From: QHXN01 sp032162705
GTDB lineage: Bacteria; Acidobacteriota; Blastocatellia; Pyrinomonadales; Pyrinomonadaceae
Assembly (NCBI GenBank): GCA_032162705.1
Contig: JAVRON010000097.1
Location: 15,038-79,037, forward strand
DNA: 64,000 nucleotides
Reading direction: 5' to 3'
Made by a program: the position numbers and the translations under genes. The notes beneath the pieces are model-generated. The model was not told the origin of the DNA, did not search any database, and saw only the letters and a list, made by a program, of their open reading frames with translations. Of the stretch, positions 52,801-60,188 are shown in pieces (within the stretch, counting starts at the first letter, position 1; each line of letters opens with the position of its first letter).

Positions 52801-52928
52801 TCCTCGGTGCGTCGTCTGTGAAGCCTTCGGCGGCCATGAGCGCCGCCCGCCTCTCGATGATTGCCGGGAAGAAGTACAGCGCCCCCTTCTACTGGGCTCC
52901 CTTCGTGCTCGTCGGCGATTGGAAGTAA
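49896..52928 (+). CDS. TPR-CHAT domain protein (caspase-like)
   Basis: 1010 aa from ATG 49896 with AAGGAG upstream. Signal-like N-terminus (GGLAGVLITSLALGVAHFGATGAQA), tetratricopeptide-type helices (about 65-430; QGRALLHRGRAAEALVHLERALKAF, DVAFRQGRYADAAKLYGEALKGA), then a CHAT protease domain (about 610-1008): ALLEYSLGDTRSYLFAVTRTGF, LLIVADGALNYIPFHALV, VVADPVFDSSDA, HFATHGL with His870, LSACETGLG with Cys918. Both catalytic residues of the clan CD protease are present. The protein is probably exported or membrane-bound by its N-terminus. It follows kinase and DUF4384 genes in the same direction. Function unknown; CHAT proteases elsewhere act in defence or regulated cleavage. Confidence 0.94.
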   Translation: MRIVTGGLAGVLITSLALGVAHFGATGAQAHAATPTEKALSASTEKPLSVAAAESSLTEVPQAGGAASEREQGRALLHRGRAAEALVHLERALKAFQQSNDRSGEASTQDLLGELYERQGRYDLALEHFRAAHDLYAAGSVGGTLPDAPVGGIPGVSTVKAGASASAALTTEESGYNAQLMLAKIGQMLYRRGDIAGARATFAQMTVKKPDTSAGGKVKRTKGLLGGLGVALGSDNSSVQVGAPTVGSLLTVKDQLNHYREVVIYATYELGLGRADYQDQQLDSARKHFENVLAATKGDLPLLGKLGQTRRYRAAARTSLGDVAFRQGRYADAAKLYGEALKGARDDKRLDLMWPAQSGTGRSLWRQAANEKDQKKAAKMREDALDSYRQALDTIETIREGSLRADESRTTFLATTREVFDEAAGALAEMALSASTSASTGNTDASATTAPLEGGALVYAGEALGVVERGRARSLLDMLNEAGAEITEGVPADLLQKKRENQARQEEIAASLTGVSLGGGEKQKKSPEELETELSSLQTEFDSIENNIRTASPRYAALTAAHPLALEEIRQQVLDDDTALLEYSLGDTRSYLFAVTRTGFTVSRLPGREEIERQVVAFRQQILPASVRRSITDLVAAATDPQRGLKVSAAVATANPATVAAYAQAAQALYKTVVEPAAPLFKGNRLLIVADGALNYIPFHALVTSTTPAGADFSTLPYLLKTNDSLFAPSASVVAAIRQQRAATGESASGGMLVVADPVFDSSDARAHTAHASAAQQPDAEAAARALSFDSAITDVAEGDKSDGGAQSSERASKGVLVRLVGTRVEAQQIAKLATGAGRKADVWLDLAANEADLEGRDLRQYRVLHFATHGLLNAERPQFTGVVLSLVGNREGADGFLRTDEVFNLRLGSPLVMLSACETGLGREKRGEGVMGLTRAFMYAGAPTVGVSLWSVADKSTADLMTDFYRNLLGASSVKPSAAMSAARLSMIAGKKYSAPFYWAPFVLVGDWK

Positions 52929-52930
52929 GA

Positions 52931-53012
52931 TAGAGGCTAGAGGCTAGGGGGTAGAGGCTAGTTAAGAAGAAGCAGTTCTTAACTAGCCTCTACCCCCTAG
53001 CCTCTAGCCTCT
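52931..53012. repeat. Heptamer hairpin repeat, family A (TAGAGGC), copy 2
   Basis: Perfect 37-bp stem (52932-52968 with 52976-53012), 7-nt loop GAAGCAG. Units are TAGAGGC, TAGAGGC, TAGGGGG, TAGAGGC; the variant third unit is matched by TACCCCC in the other arm. The core GTTAAG/CTTAAC is shared with 10681-10813. It starts 3 nt after the CHAT stop. Confidence 0.95.
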
Positions 53013-53091
53013 TTGCCTTCCCCGAAGGGGCTGGGCTAATATCGGAACAAAGTTACAGCAGAAAATTTCAGACGTGCAGAGGGTGGATGCG

Positions 53092-53424
53092 ATGGAGACG
53101 AACTTCAATCCTGTTTCAGACGCCGCCGCGCTCGAAGAGCTGTTCGCGCGCTCGAACGAAACGCCTGTGCTGCTCTTCAAGCACAGCAACGCCTGCCCCA
53201 TCAGCGCGCGCGCCTACCGGGAGATGGAGGAGGTCAAGACGCCCGTCTCTATCCTCGTCGTGCAGAAGAGCCGCGACCTCTCGCGCGAGGTCGAAGAGCG
53301 CACGGGTCTCCGCCACGAGACGCCTCAGGCGCTCGTCCTTCGCAAAGGGCAGGTCGTCTGGTCGGCTTCGCACTTCGACATCACCGCGGACGTGATCGAG
53401 CAGGCCGTACGCGAGAATGAATGA
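53092..53424 (+). CDS. ytxJ: YtxJ-type (DUF2847) monothiol protein
   Basis: 110 aa from ATG 53092 with AGAGGG upstream (GTG 53074 possible). Thioredoxin-like fold of the YtxJ family: TPVLLFKHSNACPISARAYREMEEV with the single CPIS cysteine, VSILVVQKSRDLSREVEERTGLRHETPQALVLRKGQVVWSASHFDIT (cis-Pro motif). In Firmicutes YtxJ is linked to bacillithiol redox; here the partner thiol is unknown. Cytoplasmic. Bordered by heptamer hairpins on both sides. Confidence 0.92.
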   Translation: METNFNPVSDAAALEELFARSNETPVLLFKHSNACPISARAYREMEEVKTPVSILVVQKSRDLSREVEERTGLRHETPQALVLRKGQVVWSASHFDITADVIEQAVRENE

Positions 53425-53433
53425 AGGAAAGAA

Positions 53434-53536
53434 AGTCTGGAGTCTGGAGTCGAGACTGGAAGAAGTCTGGAGTCTGGAATCAAGACAAGATAGCGTTGGT
53501 GCTTTGTCTTGACTCCAGACTTCAGACTTCAGACTC
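53434..53536. repeat. Hairpin repeat, family C (AGTCTGG), copy 1
   Basis: AGTCTGG units from 53434, core AATCAAGACA, a short spacer with GGTGCTTT, then TGTCTTGACTCCAGACTT and more. The inner arms pair at about 22 of 24 positions. Core GGTGCTTT..TTGACTCCAGACTTC is shared with 53887-53955. It lies between ytxJ and the DUF971 gene, whose ATG (53545) is 8 nt beyond. Confidence 0.9.
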
Positions 53537-53544
53537 AAAAAAGT

Positions 53545-53868
53545 ATGAGCGGAGCGACGAGACGCGGCCCGGAGGTTGAGCCGCGCGAGATCATGCAGGA
53601 GTCCGACGCGGAACTGCGCGTCACTTGGGCGGACGGCCGCGAGTGCCGCTACGGCGCGCCGCAGTTGCGCAGGCTTTGCCCTTGCGCGCAGTGCGTCAAC
53701 GAGTTCACGGGCGAGCGCGTGCTCAAGGCCGAGGCCGTCCCCGAAGACTTGCGGATAGGCGATGTGAACGTGGTCGGGCGCTACGCGCTCACGTTTCACT
53801 GGAGCGACGGCCACGACACGGGCATCTACAGCTTCCGCTACCTGCGCGAGATATGTGAAGGCGAATGA
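53545..53868 (+). CDS. DUF971 domain protein
   Basis: 107 aa from ATG 53545; the frame upstream runs into the hairpin repeat. DUF971 core: AELRVTWADGRECRYGAPQLRRLCPCAQCVNEFTGERVL, GDVNVVGRYALTFHWSDGHDTGIYSFRYLREIC. The LCPCAQC cysteines suggest an iron-sulfur or metal link; DUF971 domains also occur near MRP-type Fe-S carriers. Small cytoplasmic protein. No ribosome-binding site is visible because the repeat occupies that position. Confidence 0.92.
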   Translation: MSGATRRGPEVEPREIMQESDAELRVTWADGRECRYGAPQLRRLCPCAQCVNEFTGERVLKAEAVPEDLRIGDVNVVGRYALTFHWSDGHDTGIYSFRYLREICEGE

Positions 53869-53886
53869 ATCAGTGACAAGTTCAAA

Positions 53887-53955
53887 TCTGGAGTCGGAAG
53901 GCTGGAGTCAAAGGCAAGGTGCTTTCTGCTTTGACTCCAGACTTCCGACTCCAGA
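53887..53955. repeat. Hairpin repeat, family C (AGTCTGG), copy 2
   Basis: 27-nt arms (53887-53913, 53929-53955) paired at 26 of 27 positions, loop of 15 nt. Same core as 53434-53536. It lies 18 nt after the DUF971 stop, ending 15 nt before the response-regulator ATG. Confidence 0.9.
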
Positions 53956-53970
53956 CTTCTCCTCTGCCTT

Positions 53971-54351
53971 ATGAAAAAAATCCTGGTCGTCGAAGACGAC
54001 GATGTCGAGCGCGAGCTTGTGCGGATGACGCTTCAGCGCGAGGGCTACCTCATCGTCGTCGCCGACGACGGAGCACGCGGGTTGGAGCTGGCAACGCTTG
54101 AGCGTCCCGACCTCATCATCACCGACGTGTCGATGCCCACGGCGGACGGCGTCTATCTCATCAGGAGCGTGCGCTCGACGCCGGAGCTTGCGGCGACGCC
54201 CATCCTCGTGGTGACGGGCTTCGGCACGGGCAGCGCCAGCGTCTCACTCGCCTACGGCGCGGACGCATACGAGCCGAAGCCGCTCAACCCGAACTCTTTG
54301 CGCGAGACCGTCAGACAGCTTCTTTTCTCGGGCGCGACTTCGAGCGAATAG
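53971..54351 (+). CDS. Single-domain response regulator (CheY-like)
   Basis: 126 aa. Receiver domain only: KKILVVEDDDVERELVRMTL (acidic pair), DLIITDVSMPTADGVYLI (phospho-acceptor Asp51), ILVVTGFGTG (Thr), EPKPLNP (Lys near 101). Output partner unknown. Family C repeat precedes it. The stop is directly followed by the SemiSWEET frame. Confidence 0.93.
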   Translation: MKKILVVEDDDVERELVRMTLQREGYLIVVADDGARGLELATLERPDLIITDVSMPTADGVYLIRSVRSTPELAATPILVVTGFGTGSASVSLAYGADAYEPKPLNPNSLRETVRQLLFSGATSSE

Positions 54352-54402
54352 TTGCCGCGGACTTTCGCGGTGAGAAGTTTTTCTGACAAGGGGAAGACAG
54401 GC

Positions 54403-54735
54403 GTGCTCACGGAGGCCGTCGGCTGGGTCAGTTCATTCATACTTGTCCTGACTATCGCCAAGCAGGTCTACAAGCAGTGGCAGGAGGGTTCGAGCGAAGG
54501 CGTCTCGAAATGGCTCTTCGTCGGCCAGATCGCGGCATCGCTCGGCTTTACCATCTACAGTTGGCTTGTCCATAACTGGGTCTTCGTCGTCACCAACACG
54601 CTCATGCTCATCAATGGTCTCGTCGGCCTCCTGATCGTCTTCCATCACCGCCGCAAAGAGCGCTCGCAAGGGGGCGGCGGACGGACAGGCAACAGGGCTG
54701 CGGGCAAGGGCGAGGGACTTAAGGCCGCCGATTGA
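54403..54735 (+). CDS. SemiSWEET / PQ-loop family membrane protein
   Basis: 110 aa from GTG 54403, with AAGGGGAAG upstream; a TTG start at 54352 directly after the previous stop is possible. Three transmembrane helices (about 6-22, 36-52, 62-80) with KQVYKQWQEGSSEGVSKWLFVGQI resembling the PQ-loop hinge of SemiSWEET sugar uniporters, in which KQ replaces the usual PQ. A basic Gly-rich tail follows. Probably transports sugars as a dimer; assignment by pattern only. Confidence 0.7.
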   Translation: MLTEAVGWVSSFILVLTIAKQVYKQWQEGSSEGVSKWLFVGQIAASLGFTIYSWLVHNWVFVVTNTLMLINGLVGLLIVFHHRRKERSQGGGGRTGNRAAGKGEGLKAAD

Positions 54736-54772
54736 CTTTCGGCCCGTGCCCGACATCTGGCATTATATCCGC

Positions 54773-55039
54773 ATGAACGAGAGAGACTTCTTCGACGAGA
54801 AACCCGAAACCAAGCGCGCCTCCTATTCCTGCCCACATTGCCGCGAGCGCGGCGACTACGAAGTGCGCTGGCTGCGGCGCACAAAGAAGCGCCAGCCGCC
54901 GCGCGGCATGAGCGAGCAGGACAAGGCGCAGTTCGCGAAAGCGCTCGACTACATGGTGCGCGTCGATGACATGCTCGCCTGCCCGCGCTGCCGCCGTCGT
55001 TTCGACATCCCAAACTCCCAGACCGTCGTCTTTATCTGA
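54773..55039 (+). CDS. Small zinc-ribbon protein
   Basis: 88 aa from ATG 54773, which sits 9 nt after TTATAT, compatible with a nearly leaderless transcript. Two CxxC pairs (CPHCRERGD; CPRCRRRFDI) about 50 residues apart suggest a zinc ribbon. The middle is basic (LRRTKKRQPPRGM). Cytoplasmic. No family recognised. Confidence 0.75.
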   Translation: MNERDFFDEKPETKRASYSCPHCRERGDYEVRWLRRTKKRQPPRGMSEQDKAQFAKALDYMVRVDDMLACPRCRRRFDIPNSQTVVFI

Positions 55040-55113
55040 CGACGGTTTCGGCAACCCTTCGCTTTCAAAACATCGAGCCGTTTACACGCGGACACAGAAG
55101 AGGAGAACTATTC

Positions 55114-55344
55114 ATGGACGAGTTAGTCAAACAGGTCGTCGAGAAGACGGGCATCAGCGAGACGCAAGCGCGCACCGCCGTCGATACGGTCGTCGGCTTT
55201 CTGAAGACCCGCCTGCCCGAACCCATCGCCGGACATCTTGACGGCGTGCTCGGCGGCGCGGCAGGTGCCGTCGGCGGAATGGCGGGCAAGGCGGGCGACG
55301 TGCTCGGCGGCCTCGGCGGCATGTTCGGCGGCAACAAGGAATAA
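55114..55344 (+). CDS. Small protein with helical head and Gly-rich tail
   Basis: 76 aa, AGGAG 9 nt upstream. Helical N-terminal half (MDELVKQVVEKTGISETQA, DTVVGFLKTRLP) similar to DUF2267/HU-like helical bundles, then GGAAGAVGGMAGKAGDVLGGLGGMFGG. Function unknown. Confidence 0.75.
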   Translation: MDELVKQVVEKTGISETQARTAVDTVVGFLKTRLPEPIAGHLDGVLGGAAGAVGGMAGKAGDVLGGLGGMFGGNKE

Positions 55345-55362
55345 CCCTGAACCGCAAAGGGA

Positions 55363-55398
55363 CGGAGCGGCGTGCCCCAAACCCAGACCGCCGCTCCG
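55363..55398 (+). terminator. GC hairpin after small protein gene
   Basis: Perfect 10-bp stem CGGAGCGGCG (55363-55372) with 55389-55398 and a 16-nt loop. No T-run, so a weak terminator candidate. Confidence 0.5.
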
Positions 55399-55554
55399 CT
55401 TCCCCACAAACACCTCACGCGCCCTTTCGCCGCAGCCGCCCGCACCCCTTTCAAACTCTGATCAAACTCTGACCTCAACACCTACCGAATGCCTTTCGCT
55501 CATCCCAACCTCGAAGATTTGCGAGAGAAGATGCGCTGAGAAGACCCCGAAGGA

Positions 55555-56913
55555 CTAAACGGCGTCGTAGCGTTTGAGCTTGCGGTAGAGCGTGGAGAGG
55601 TCTATGCCGAGGACGACGGCGGCGCGGGCTTTGTCCTGGTTGACGGAGGTGAGGGTGTCGAGGATGTAGCGGCGCTCGACTTCGTCGAGGGTGGGGCGGA
55701 GGCCGTCTGGGTCTCGGACTGCGGGCGTGTGACCGGCGGCGGCGCGGACGCGTGGTGGGAGGCTGTCGGCGTCTACGAGTTCGCCGCTTAAGGTGAAGGC
55801 GCGCTCGATGGCGTTCTGGAGTTCGCGGACGTTGCCGGGCCAGTTGTAGTTGATGAGCGCCGTCAGGGCCGCCGGGTCGATGGTCTTCTCAGCCTGTCCC
55901 TGCTCGCGCGCGGTGCGCTTGACGAAGTGGCGCGCGAGCAAGGGTATGTCCTCGCGTCGCTCGCGAAGGGGCGGCAGGTGAACCTCGATGACGTTGAGAC
56001 GATAGAAGAGGTCTTCGCGGAAGCGGCCTTCCGTCACCTCTCTTTCGAGGTCGCGGTTCGAGGCGGCGATGATGCGCGCGTCGAAGCGTGCAGGCGTACT
56101 CGACCCGAGCGGCGTGACCTCGTGCTCCTGCACGGCGCGCAGCAGTCGCACCTGCAAAGCCTGGCTGATCTCGCCTATCTCGTCGAGGAAGACTGTGCCG
56201 CCCTCCGCGGAGCGGAAGAGGCCGGGACGCGCCGAGGCCGCGCCCGTGAACGCGCCCTTCGTGTGGCCGAAGAGTTCGGATTCGAGAAGCGTCTCGGGGA
56301 GCGCGCCGCAGTTGATGGCGACGAAGGGGCGTGGGGCGCGCGGGCTGTTGTGGTGGATGGCGCGCGCGACGAGTTCTTTGCCCGTGCCCGACTCGCCGTA
56401 GATGAGGATGTTGGTGTTCGTGGCGGCGATCTTCTCGACGAGGCGGAAGACCTGTTGCAAGCTGTCGGACGTGCCGATGATCTCGGAGAAGCTGTAGCGC
56501 CCTTCAAGCTCGCGCCGGAGCGCACGGTTCTCGCGGAACAGCTCGCGCTGGCGGAGTGCGTTCTTGATTGAATGGAGGAGGTCTTCGTTGACGAAGGGCT
56601 TGGTGACGTAGTCGTATGCGCCTTTACGCAGGGCGGCCACGGCGGAATCGACGGACGAGTAGGCCGTCATCACGACGACCAGAGCCTCTGGGTCGATGTC
56701 CTTGATGCGGTCGAGCAGCGCCAAGCCGTCCATGCCGGTCATGCGTATGTCCGTGAGCGTGACGGCCACGTCCTCGGCGGCGAACGCCTCCAGAGCCTCT
56801 TCCGCGCTCGCGTGGGCCGCGACGCGGTAGCCAGACTCTTCCAGCAGGTGCGAGATGATCGCGCGCATCAGGTCTTCGTCTTCGGCGACGAGGATGAGTG
56901 GCTGCATGTTCAT
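55555..56913 (-). CDS. Sigma-54-dependent response regulator (NtrC family)
   Basis: 452 aa from ATG 56913, overlapping the acetyltransferase stop as ATGA (translational coupling). Receiver domain with Asp55 (LTDIRMTGMDG), Thr83 and Lys105; AAA+ sigma54-interaction domain with Walker A GESGTGKE (173-180), GAFTGA (220-225), Walker B VFLDEIGE (241-248) and R-finger region; Fis-type HTH at the C-terminus (LDEVERRYILDTLTSVNQDKARAAVVLGIDLSTLYRKLKRY). Activates sigma54 promoters on phosphorylation, most probably by the histidine kinase encoded upstream at 57542-59365. Any target genes are unknown. Confidence 0.95.
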   Translation of the reverse strand: MNMQPLILVAEDEDLMRAIISHLLEESGYRVAAHASAEEALEAFAAEDVAVTLTDIRMTGMDGLALLDRIKDIDPEALVVVMTAYSSVDSAVAALRKGAYDYVTKPFVNEDLLHSIKNALRQRELFRENRALRRELEGRYSFSEIIGTSDSLQQVFRLVEKIAATNTNILIYGESGTGKELVARAIHHNSPRAPRPFVAINCGALPETLLESELFGHTKGAFTGAASARPGLFRSAEGGTVFLDEIGEISQALQVRLLRAVQEHEVTPLGSSTPARFDARIIAASNRDLEREVTEGRFREDLFYRLNVIEVHLPPLRERREDIPLLARHFVKRTAREQGQAEKTIDPAALTALINYNWPGNVRELQNAIERAFTLSGELVDADSLPPRVRAAAGHTPAVRDPDGLRPTLDEVERRYILDTLTSVNQDKARAAVVLGIDLSTLYRKLKRYDAV

Positions 56914-57479
56914 TGGTTGTTTTTGCCCGGCCACTCGCGCGCGAGCATCGAGTAGGCGACGAGGTCTTTGTAGTGGTCGTGAACCCACTCGGCCTGTCGG
57001 TGCGTGCCCTCTTCGGTGAAGCCGAGCCGTTCGGGGATGCCGCGGCTGCGAAGGTTCCCGACGGCGCAGTAAATTTCGATACGGTTGAGACGCAACTCCC
57101 CGAAGGCATGCGTGACGAGCGAGCGGCAGGACTTCGTCATGATGCCGCGTCCCTGCGCGTCCGCGCCGAGCCAGTAGCCGATGTCCGTCTTGCGGTTCAA
57201 CCAGTCGATGTTGTTGTACCCGATGCTTCCGACCACGCGTTCGCGGAAGAAGATGAGCGTGGAGAAGCCCTGGTCTTCGGTATACTGGCGAAGGTTCCGC
57301 TGGATGAACTCGCGCGCGTCTTCGACCGAATAGCGCTCCGTGGCCCAGGGCATCCACGGCCTGAGGTGCGTGAGGTCACGGCGGACGAGCGCCGTCAACT
57401 CCTCCGCGTAGCGCTCATCGACGGGGCGTAGTTCGAGTTCGTCGTCTATACGGTGATTGAACATCGTCGTCCGTGTCAT
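56910..57479 (-). CDS. GNAT N-acetyltransferase (RimJ-like) inside a two-component operon
   Basis: 189 aa. DELELRPVDERYAEELTALV, LRPWMPWA, REFIQRNLRQY, TLIFFRERVVGSIGYNNIDWLNRKTDIGYWLGADAQGRGIMTKSCRSLVTHAFGELRLNRIEIYC, NLRSRGIPERLGFTEEG. The QGRGI acetyl-CoA loop is intact. Probably N-terminal or small-molecule acetylation. It lies between the kinase and regulator genes and overlaps the latter by 4 bp, so it is co-translated with the sigma54 regulator. ATG 57479 chosen; ATG 57464 possible. Confidence 0.93.
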   Translation of the reverse strand: MTRTTMFNHRIDDELELRPVDERYAEELTALVRRDLTHLRPWMPWATERYSVEDAREFIQRNLRQYTEDQGFSTLIFFRERVVGSIGYNNIDWLNRKTDIGYWLGADAQGRGIMTKSCRSLVTHAFGELRLNRIEIYCAVGNLRSRGIPERLGFTEEGTHRQAEWVHDHYKDLVAYSMLAREWPGKNNQ

Positions 57480-57484
57480 CCTCC

Positions 57485-57537
57485 GCCGTCACAAAGGTAA
57501 TCTGCAAGGCTGCCGTCACAAAGGTATCCGCAAGGAT
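57485..57537. repeat. 27-bp tandem duplication between acetyltransferase and kinase genes
   Basis: GCCGTCACAAAGGTA..GCAAGG occurs at 57485 and 57512, with a few differences. It fills most of the 62-bp gap between the kinase stop and the acetyltransferase start, and on the minus strand contains repeated CCTTTGTGAC. Confidence 0.7.
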
Positions 57538-57541
57538 GCGC

Positions 57542-59365
57542 TCAACGCTCTCTCGCCGTGGAAGTCTGCACGGCGGCGGCGCGTGGCGCAAGCCCTTCCC
57601 GCACAGGCTCGCCCGCAGGCAGAGAGACGCGCAAGGTCGTGCCGCGCCCGCTGCCGCCGTCAGGCGCGACCGTGATGCTCCCGCCGTGCGCCGTGACGAT
57701 GCCGTAGCAGACGGCGAGGCCAAGCCCCGCACCCACAGCCTTCGTCGTAAAGAAAGGGTCGAAGACGTGCGGCAGCGCGTCAGCTGGAATGCCGCAGCCC
57801 GTGTCCACGACCTCGACGACGACCTCGCCCGCCAGCTCGTCGAAAAAAGTCCTGACTCTCAGGTCGCCGCCCTCGGGCATCGCATCGCGCGCATTCAAGA
57901 GAAGGTTCAAAAAGACCTGCTGCATCTGGTCTGCATCCGCCGAGACGTGCGGAGCAGCATCGTCGAACTCCGTCGAGACACGCAGGCGCTTGAAATCCTT
58001 GTCGAAGTTGGCGAGCCGCAGACTCGACTCAACGACGCGTGCGAGGTCGAGCGGCGTGCGCGCCGGTGCGCGCTGGCGCGCGAAGTCCATCATGTCGCGC
58101 AAGACACGCGAGATGCGCTCGATCTGCGTGGAGACGAGACGAAGCATCTCGCGTGTCTCCGCCTCGTTCTCGCTGCCGAGCGGGCGCGTCTGAAGGATTT
58201 GGATAAGCGACGAGATGGAGGCGAGCGGATTGTTGACCTCATGCGCTACGCCTGCGGCAAGCGCGCCCGCGGCGGCGAGTTTTTCGGCGCGGATGAGATG
58301 TTCGTTCAAAGCACGCAGGCGTTCGATGTCTTCGGCCATCTTGCGGCTCATCTCGTTGAACGAAGCGGCAAGCAGTCCGACTTCGTCGTTGCTCTTTAGC
58401 TCGACGCGTGTGCCGTATGCGCCGCCCGCCACATCGACGGCCGCTTCGGTAAGTCTGCGTAAGGGACGCGAGATGATGCGTATGACGAGCGCGACGAGCA
58501 CGAGATTAGGGACGAGCGCGGTGATGACGCTGAAGACGAGATAGCGCTTCCAGGCCACGGGCGTGTGGTCGGCGAAGCTCCACCAGACGATGGGAATCTG
58601 GAAGAGCGCAAAGCTTAAGACCGCGACCGCCGCGATGGAGAAAGCGACTTTATAGGCGATGGGGAAGAGTCGGAACTGGTCGAGCGCCGACTGGATCGAG
58701 AAGAGCTTGAAGTTCGTGATGGCGTAGGCGTAGATGACCGCGCCGACGAGGACGAAGACCGAGCCGACGGGCAGCAGCGTGTAAATCCCTGCGAGCGGGA
58801 GCAAGATGTTGGCGACGGTCTTTAAAGTCGCCGTGATGACGAGCGCGAAGAGAATCGCGCCGAGTTGCTTGCCCCAGAGGCTCCCGCGGTAGCGACGCCA
58901 CTTGGCAACAAGCACCGCGAAGCCGTAAGCGAACAGCCCGTAGATGTAGAGTCCGAAGGCGTATGCGAGCGGCGTCAAACGGATGCGGAAGTCCGAGCCG
59001 TCGAAGTCGATGCCGCTCCACATCATCCCCGCCAGCGCCGCCGGAACCAACACCGCGCCGGGCGCAAACATCACCGCCGCGCGCCGCAAAGGCACTTCCG
59101 TGTTTTCAGGGAAGACCCACGCGAAGACGACGAAGGCGAGCTGCAACAGCAGCGCAAGCCCGAAGCTCAGAGCTGCCCACCACGCGGCAAGCTGACGCCC
59201 CCCGCCGAAGCCCCACATCACGATGTCGTTGATCGTCCAGAGCGCGAGGCATGCGATGAAGGCGGCGAAGGTCTGGTGCCCGCGGCTGCGCGGCGCGGCT
59301 ACGAAGACGTAGAAGCCGAGCAGGACGAGCGTGAAGAGCGAGAGCAGGAGCAGCGCGAGAAGCAT
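57542..59365 (-). CDS. Membrane sensor histidine kinase
   Basis: 607 aa. Eight or so transmembrane helices in the first 295 residues (7TM-type sensor), a HAMP-like segment (about 298-350; ISRPLRRLTEAAVDVAGGAYGTRVELKSNDEVGLLAASFNEMSRKM), HisKA with His375 (AGVAHEVNNPLASIS) and a HATPase (about 470-585; NLLLNARDAM N-box, DTGCGIP, GAGLGLAVCYGIVTAHGG). NtrB-class kinase; likely phosphorylates the sigma54 regulator in the same operon. The AGTAGAC hairpin lies directly upstream of its ATG, with no ribosome-binding site visible between. Confidence 0.95.
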   Translation of the reverse strand: MLLALLLLSLFTLVLLGFYVFVAAPRSRGHQTFAAFIACLALWTINDIVMWGFGGGRQLAAWWAALSFGLALLLQLAFVVFAWVFPENTEVPLRRAAVMFAPGAVLVPAALAGMMWSGIDFDGSDFRIRLTPLAYAFGLYIYGLFAYGFAVLVAKWRRYRGSLWGKQLGAILFALVITATLKTVANILLPLAGIYTLLPVGSVFVLVGAVIYAYAITNFKLFSIQSALDQFRLFPIAYKVAFSIAAVAVLSFALFQIPIVWWSFADHTPVAWKRYLVFSVITALVPNLVLVALVIRIISRPLRRLTEAAVDVAGGAYGTRVELKSNDEVGLLAASFNEMSRKMAEDIERLRALNEHLIRAEKLAAAGALAAGVAHEVNNPLASISSLIQILQTRPLGSENEAETREMLRLVSTQIERISRVLRDMMDFARQRAPARTPLDLARVVESSLRLANFDKDFKRLRVSTEFDDAAPHVSADADQMQQVFLNLLLNARDAMPEGGDLRVRTFFDELAGEVVVEVVDTGCGIPADALPHVFDPFFTTKAVGAGLGLAVCYGIVTAHGGSITVAPDGGSGRGTTLRVSLPAGEPVREGLAPRAAAVQTSTARER

Positions 59366-59369
59366 TGGT

Positions 59370-59495
<126 letters not shown>

Positions 59496-59498
59496 AAT

Positions 59499-60188
59499 TC
59501 ATCTCATTCCCGGGCCGAGGATCAGCGCGGCGATTGTCAGGGGCACGCCGAACGCAAGCGGCCAGAGTCGGCGCTCCTCAATCATACCACCGCGTGAGAG
59601 AGCGCGGTGAAGAACCGCGAAGACAGGGAAGGCCGCGAGCGCCACGGGCACAGCGCAGAACACACCTGCGAGCGCGCCGATGAGGAAGACGATTGCGCCC
59701 CCCGCCGCGCCGGTGACGACGCCCCACGCGACCGCCATCATCAGCGACGAGAAGACGAACACCGGCCAACGCCACGCACGCGGGTCGCCGAGCTTGCGCC
59801 CGAGCAGCGCACCGAACTTGCGCCCGACGAGACAGCAGATGGCGTTCATCACAAGGAAGAGCAGCGCCCAGAAGACGAAACCGTCCGCCGCCGGTAAATG
59901 CCCCGTAATCCCTTCGAGGAGCGCGGCGCGGTAGATGCGCGCGAAGAGTGCGAAGGTCGGGAAGAGACCGAGGAAGGTTCCGAACCATGCGTAAGCCTCC
60001 TCGGTCGTGAGCGACGTGCCGAGCGGATTCGAGCGCAGCAAGCGCCACTCTTCGGCGACACGCCGTGGCATCTTCTCTGACGCTTCCTGGCTTGCGAGTT
60101 CGACTTTGAGCCAGCTCAAGCGCCGTGTGACGTTGTCGTCCGGAGGTGCTGCGTAGCAAACGCTGTAGGAACCGCTTGTGTCGTACAT
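59499..60188 (-). CDS. Multi-pass membrane protein
   Basis: 229 aa. ATG 60188 has an excellent AAGGAGGAGACCA site. An N-terminal soluble region (about 1-65; LSWLKVELASQEASEKMPRRV) precedes five hydrophobic segments (about 68-85, 105-125, 145-165, 170-195, 207-225). No family recognised; it resembles small acidobacterial conserved membrane proteins. Its first 73 bp overlap the gene upstream, and the AGTAGAC hairpin follows the stop. Confidence 0.8.
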   Translation of the reverse strand: MYDTSGSYSVCYAAPPDDNVTRRLSWLKVELASQEASEKMPRRVAEEWRLLRSNPLGTSLTTEEAYAWFGTFLGLFPTFALFARIYRAALLEGITGHLPAADGFVFWALLFLVMNAICCLVGRKFGALLGRKLGDPRAWRWPVFVFSSLMMAVAWGVVTGAAGGAIVFLIGALAGVFCAVPVALAAFPVFAVLHRALSRGGMIEERRLWPLAFGVPLTIAALILGPGMR

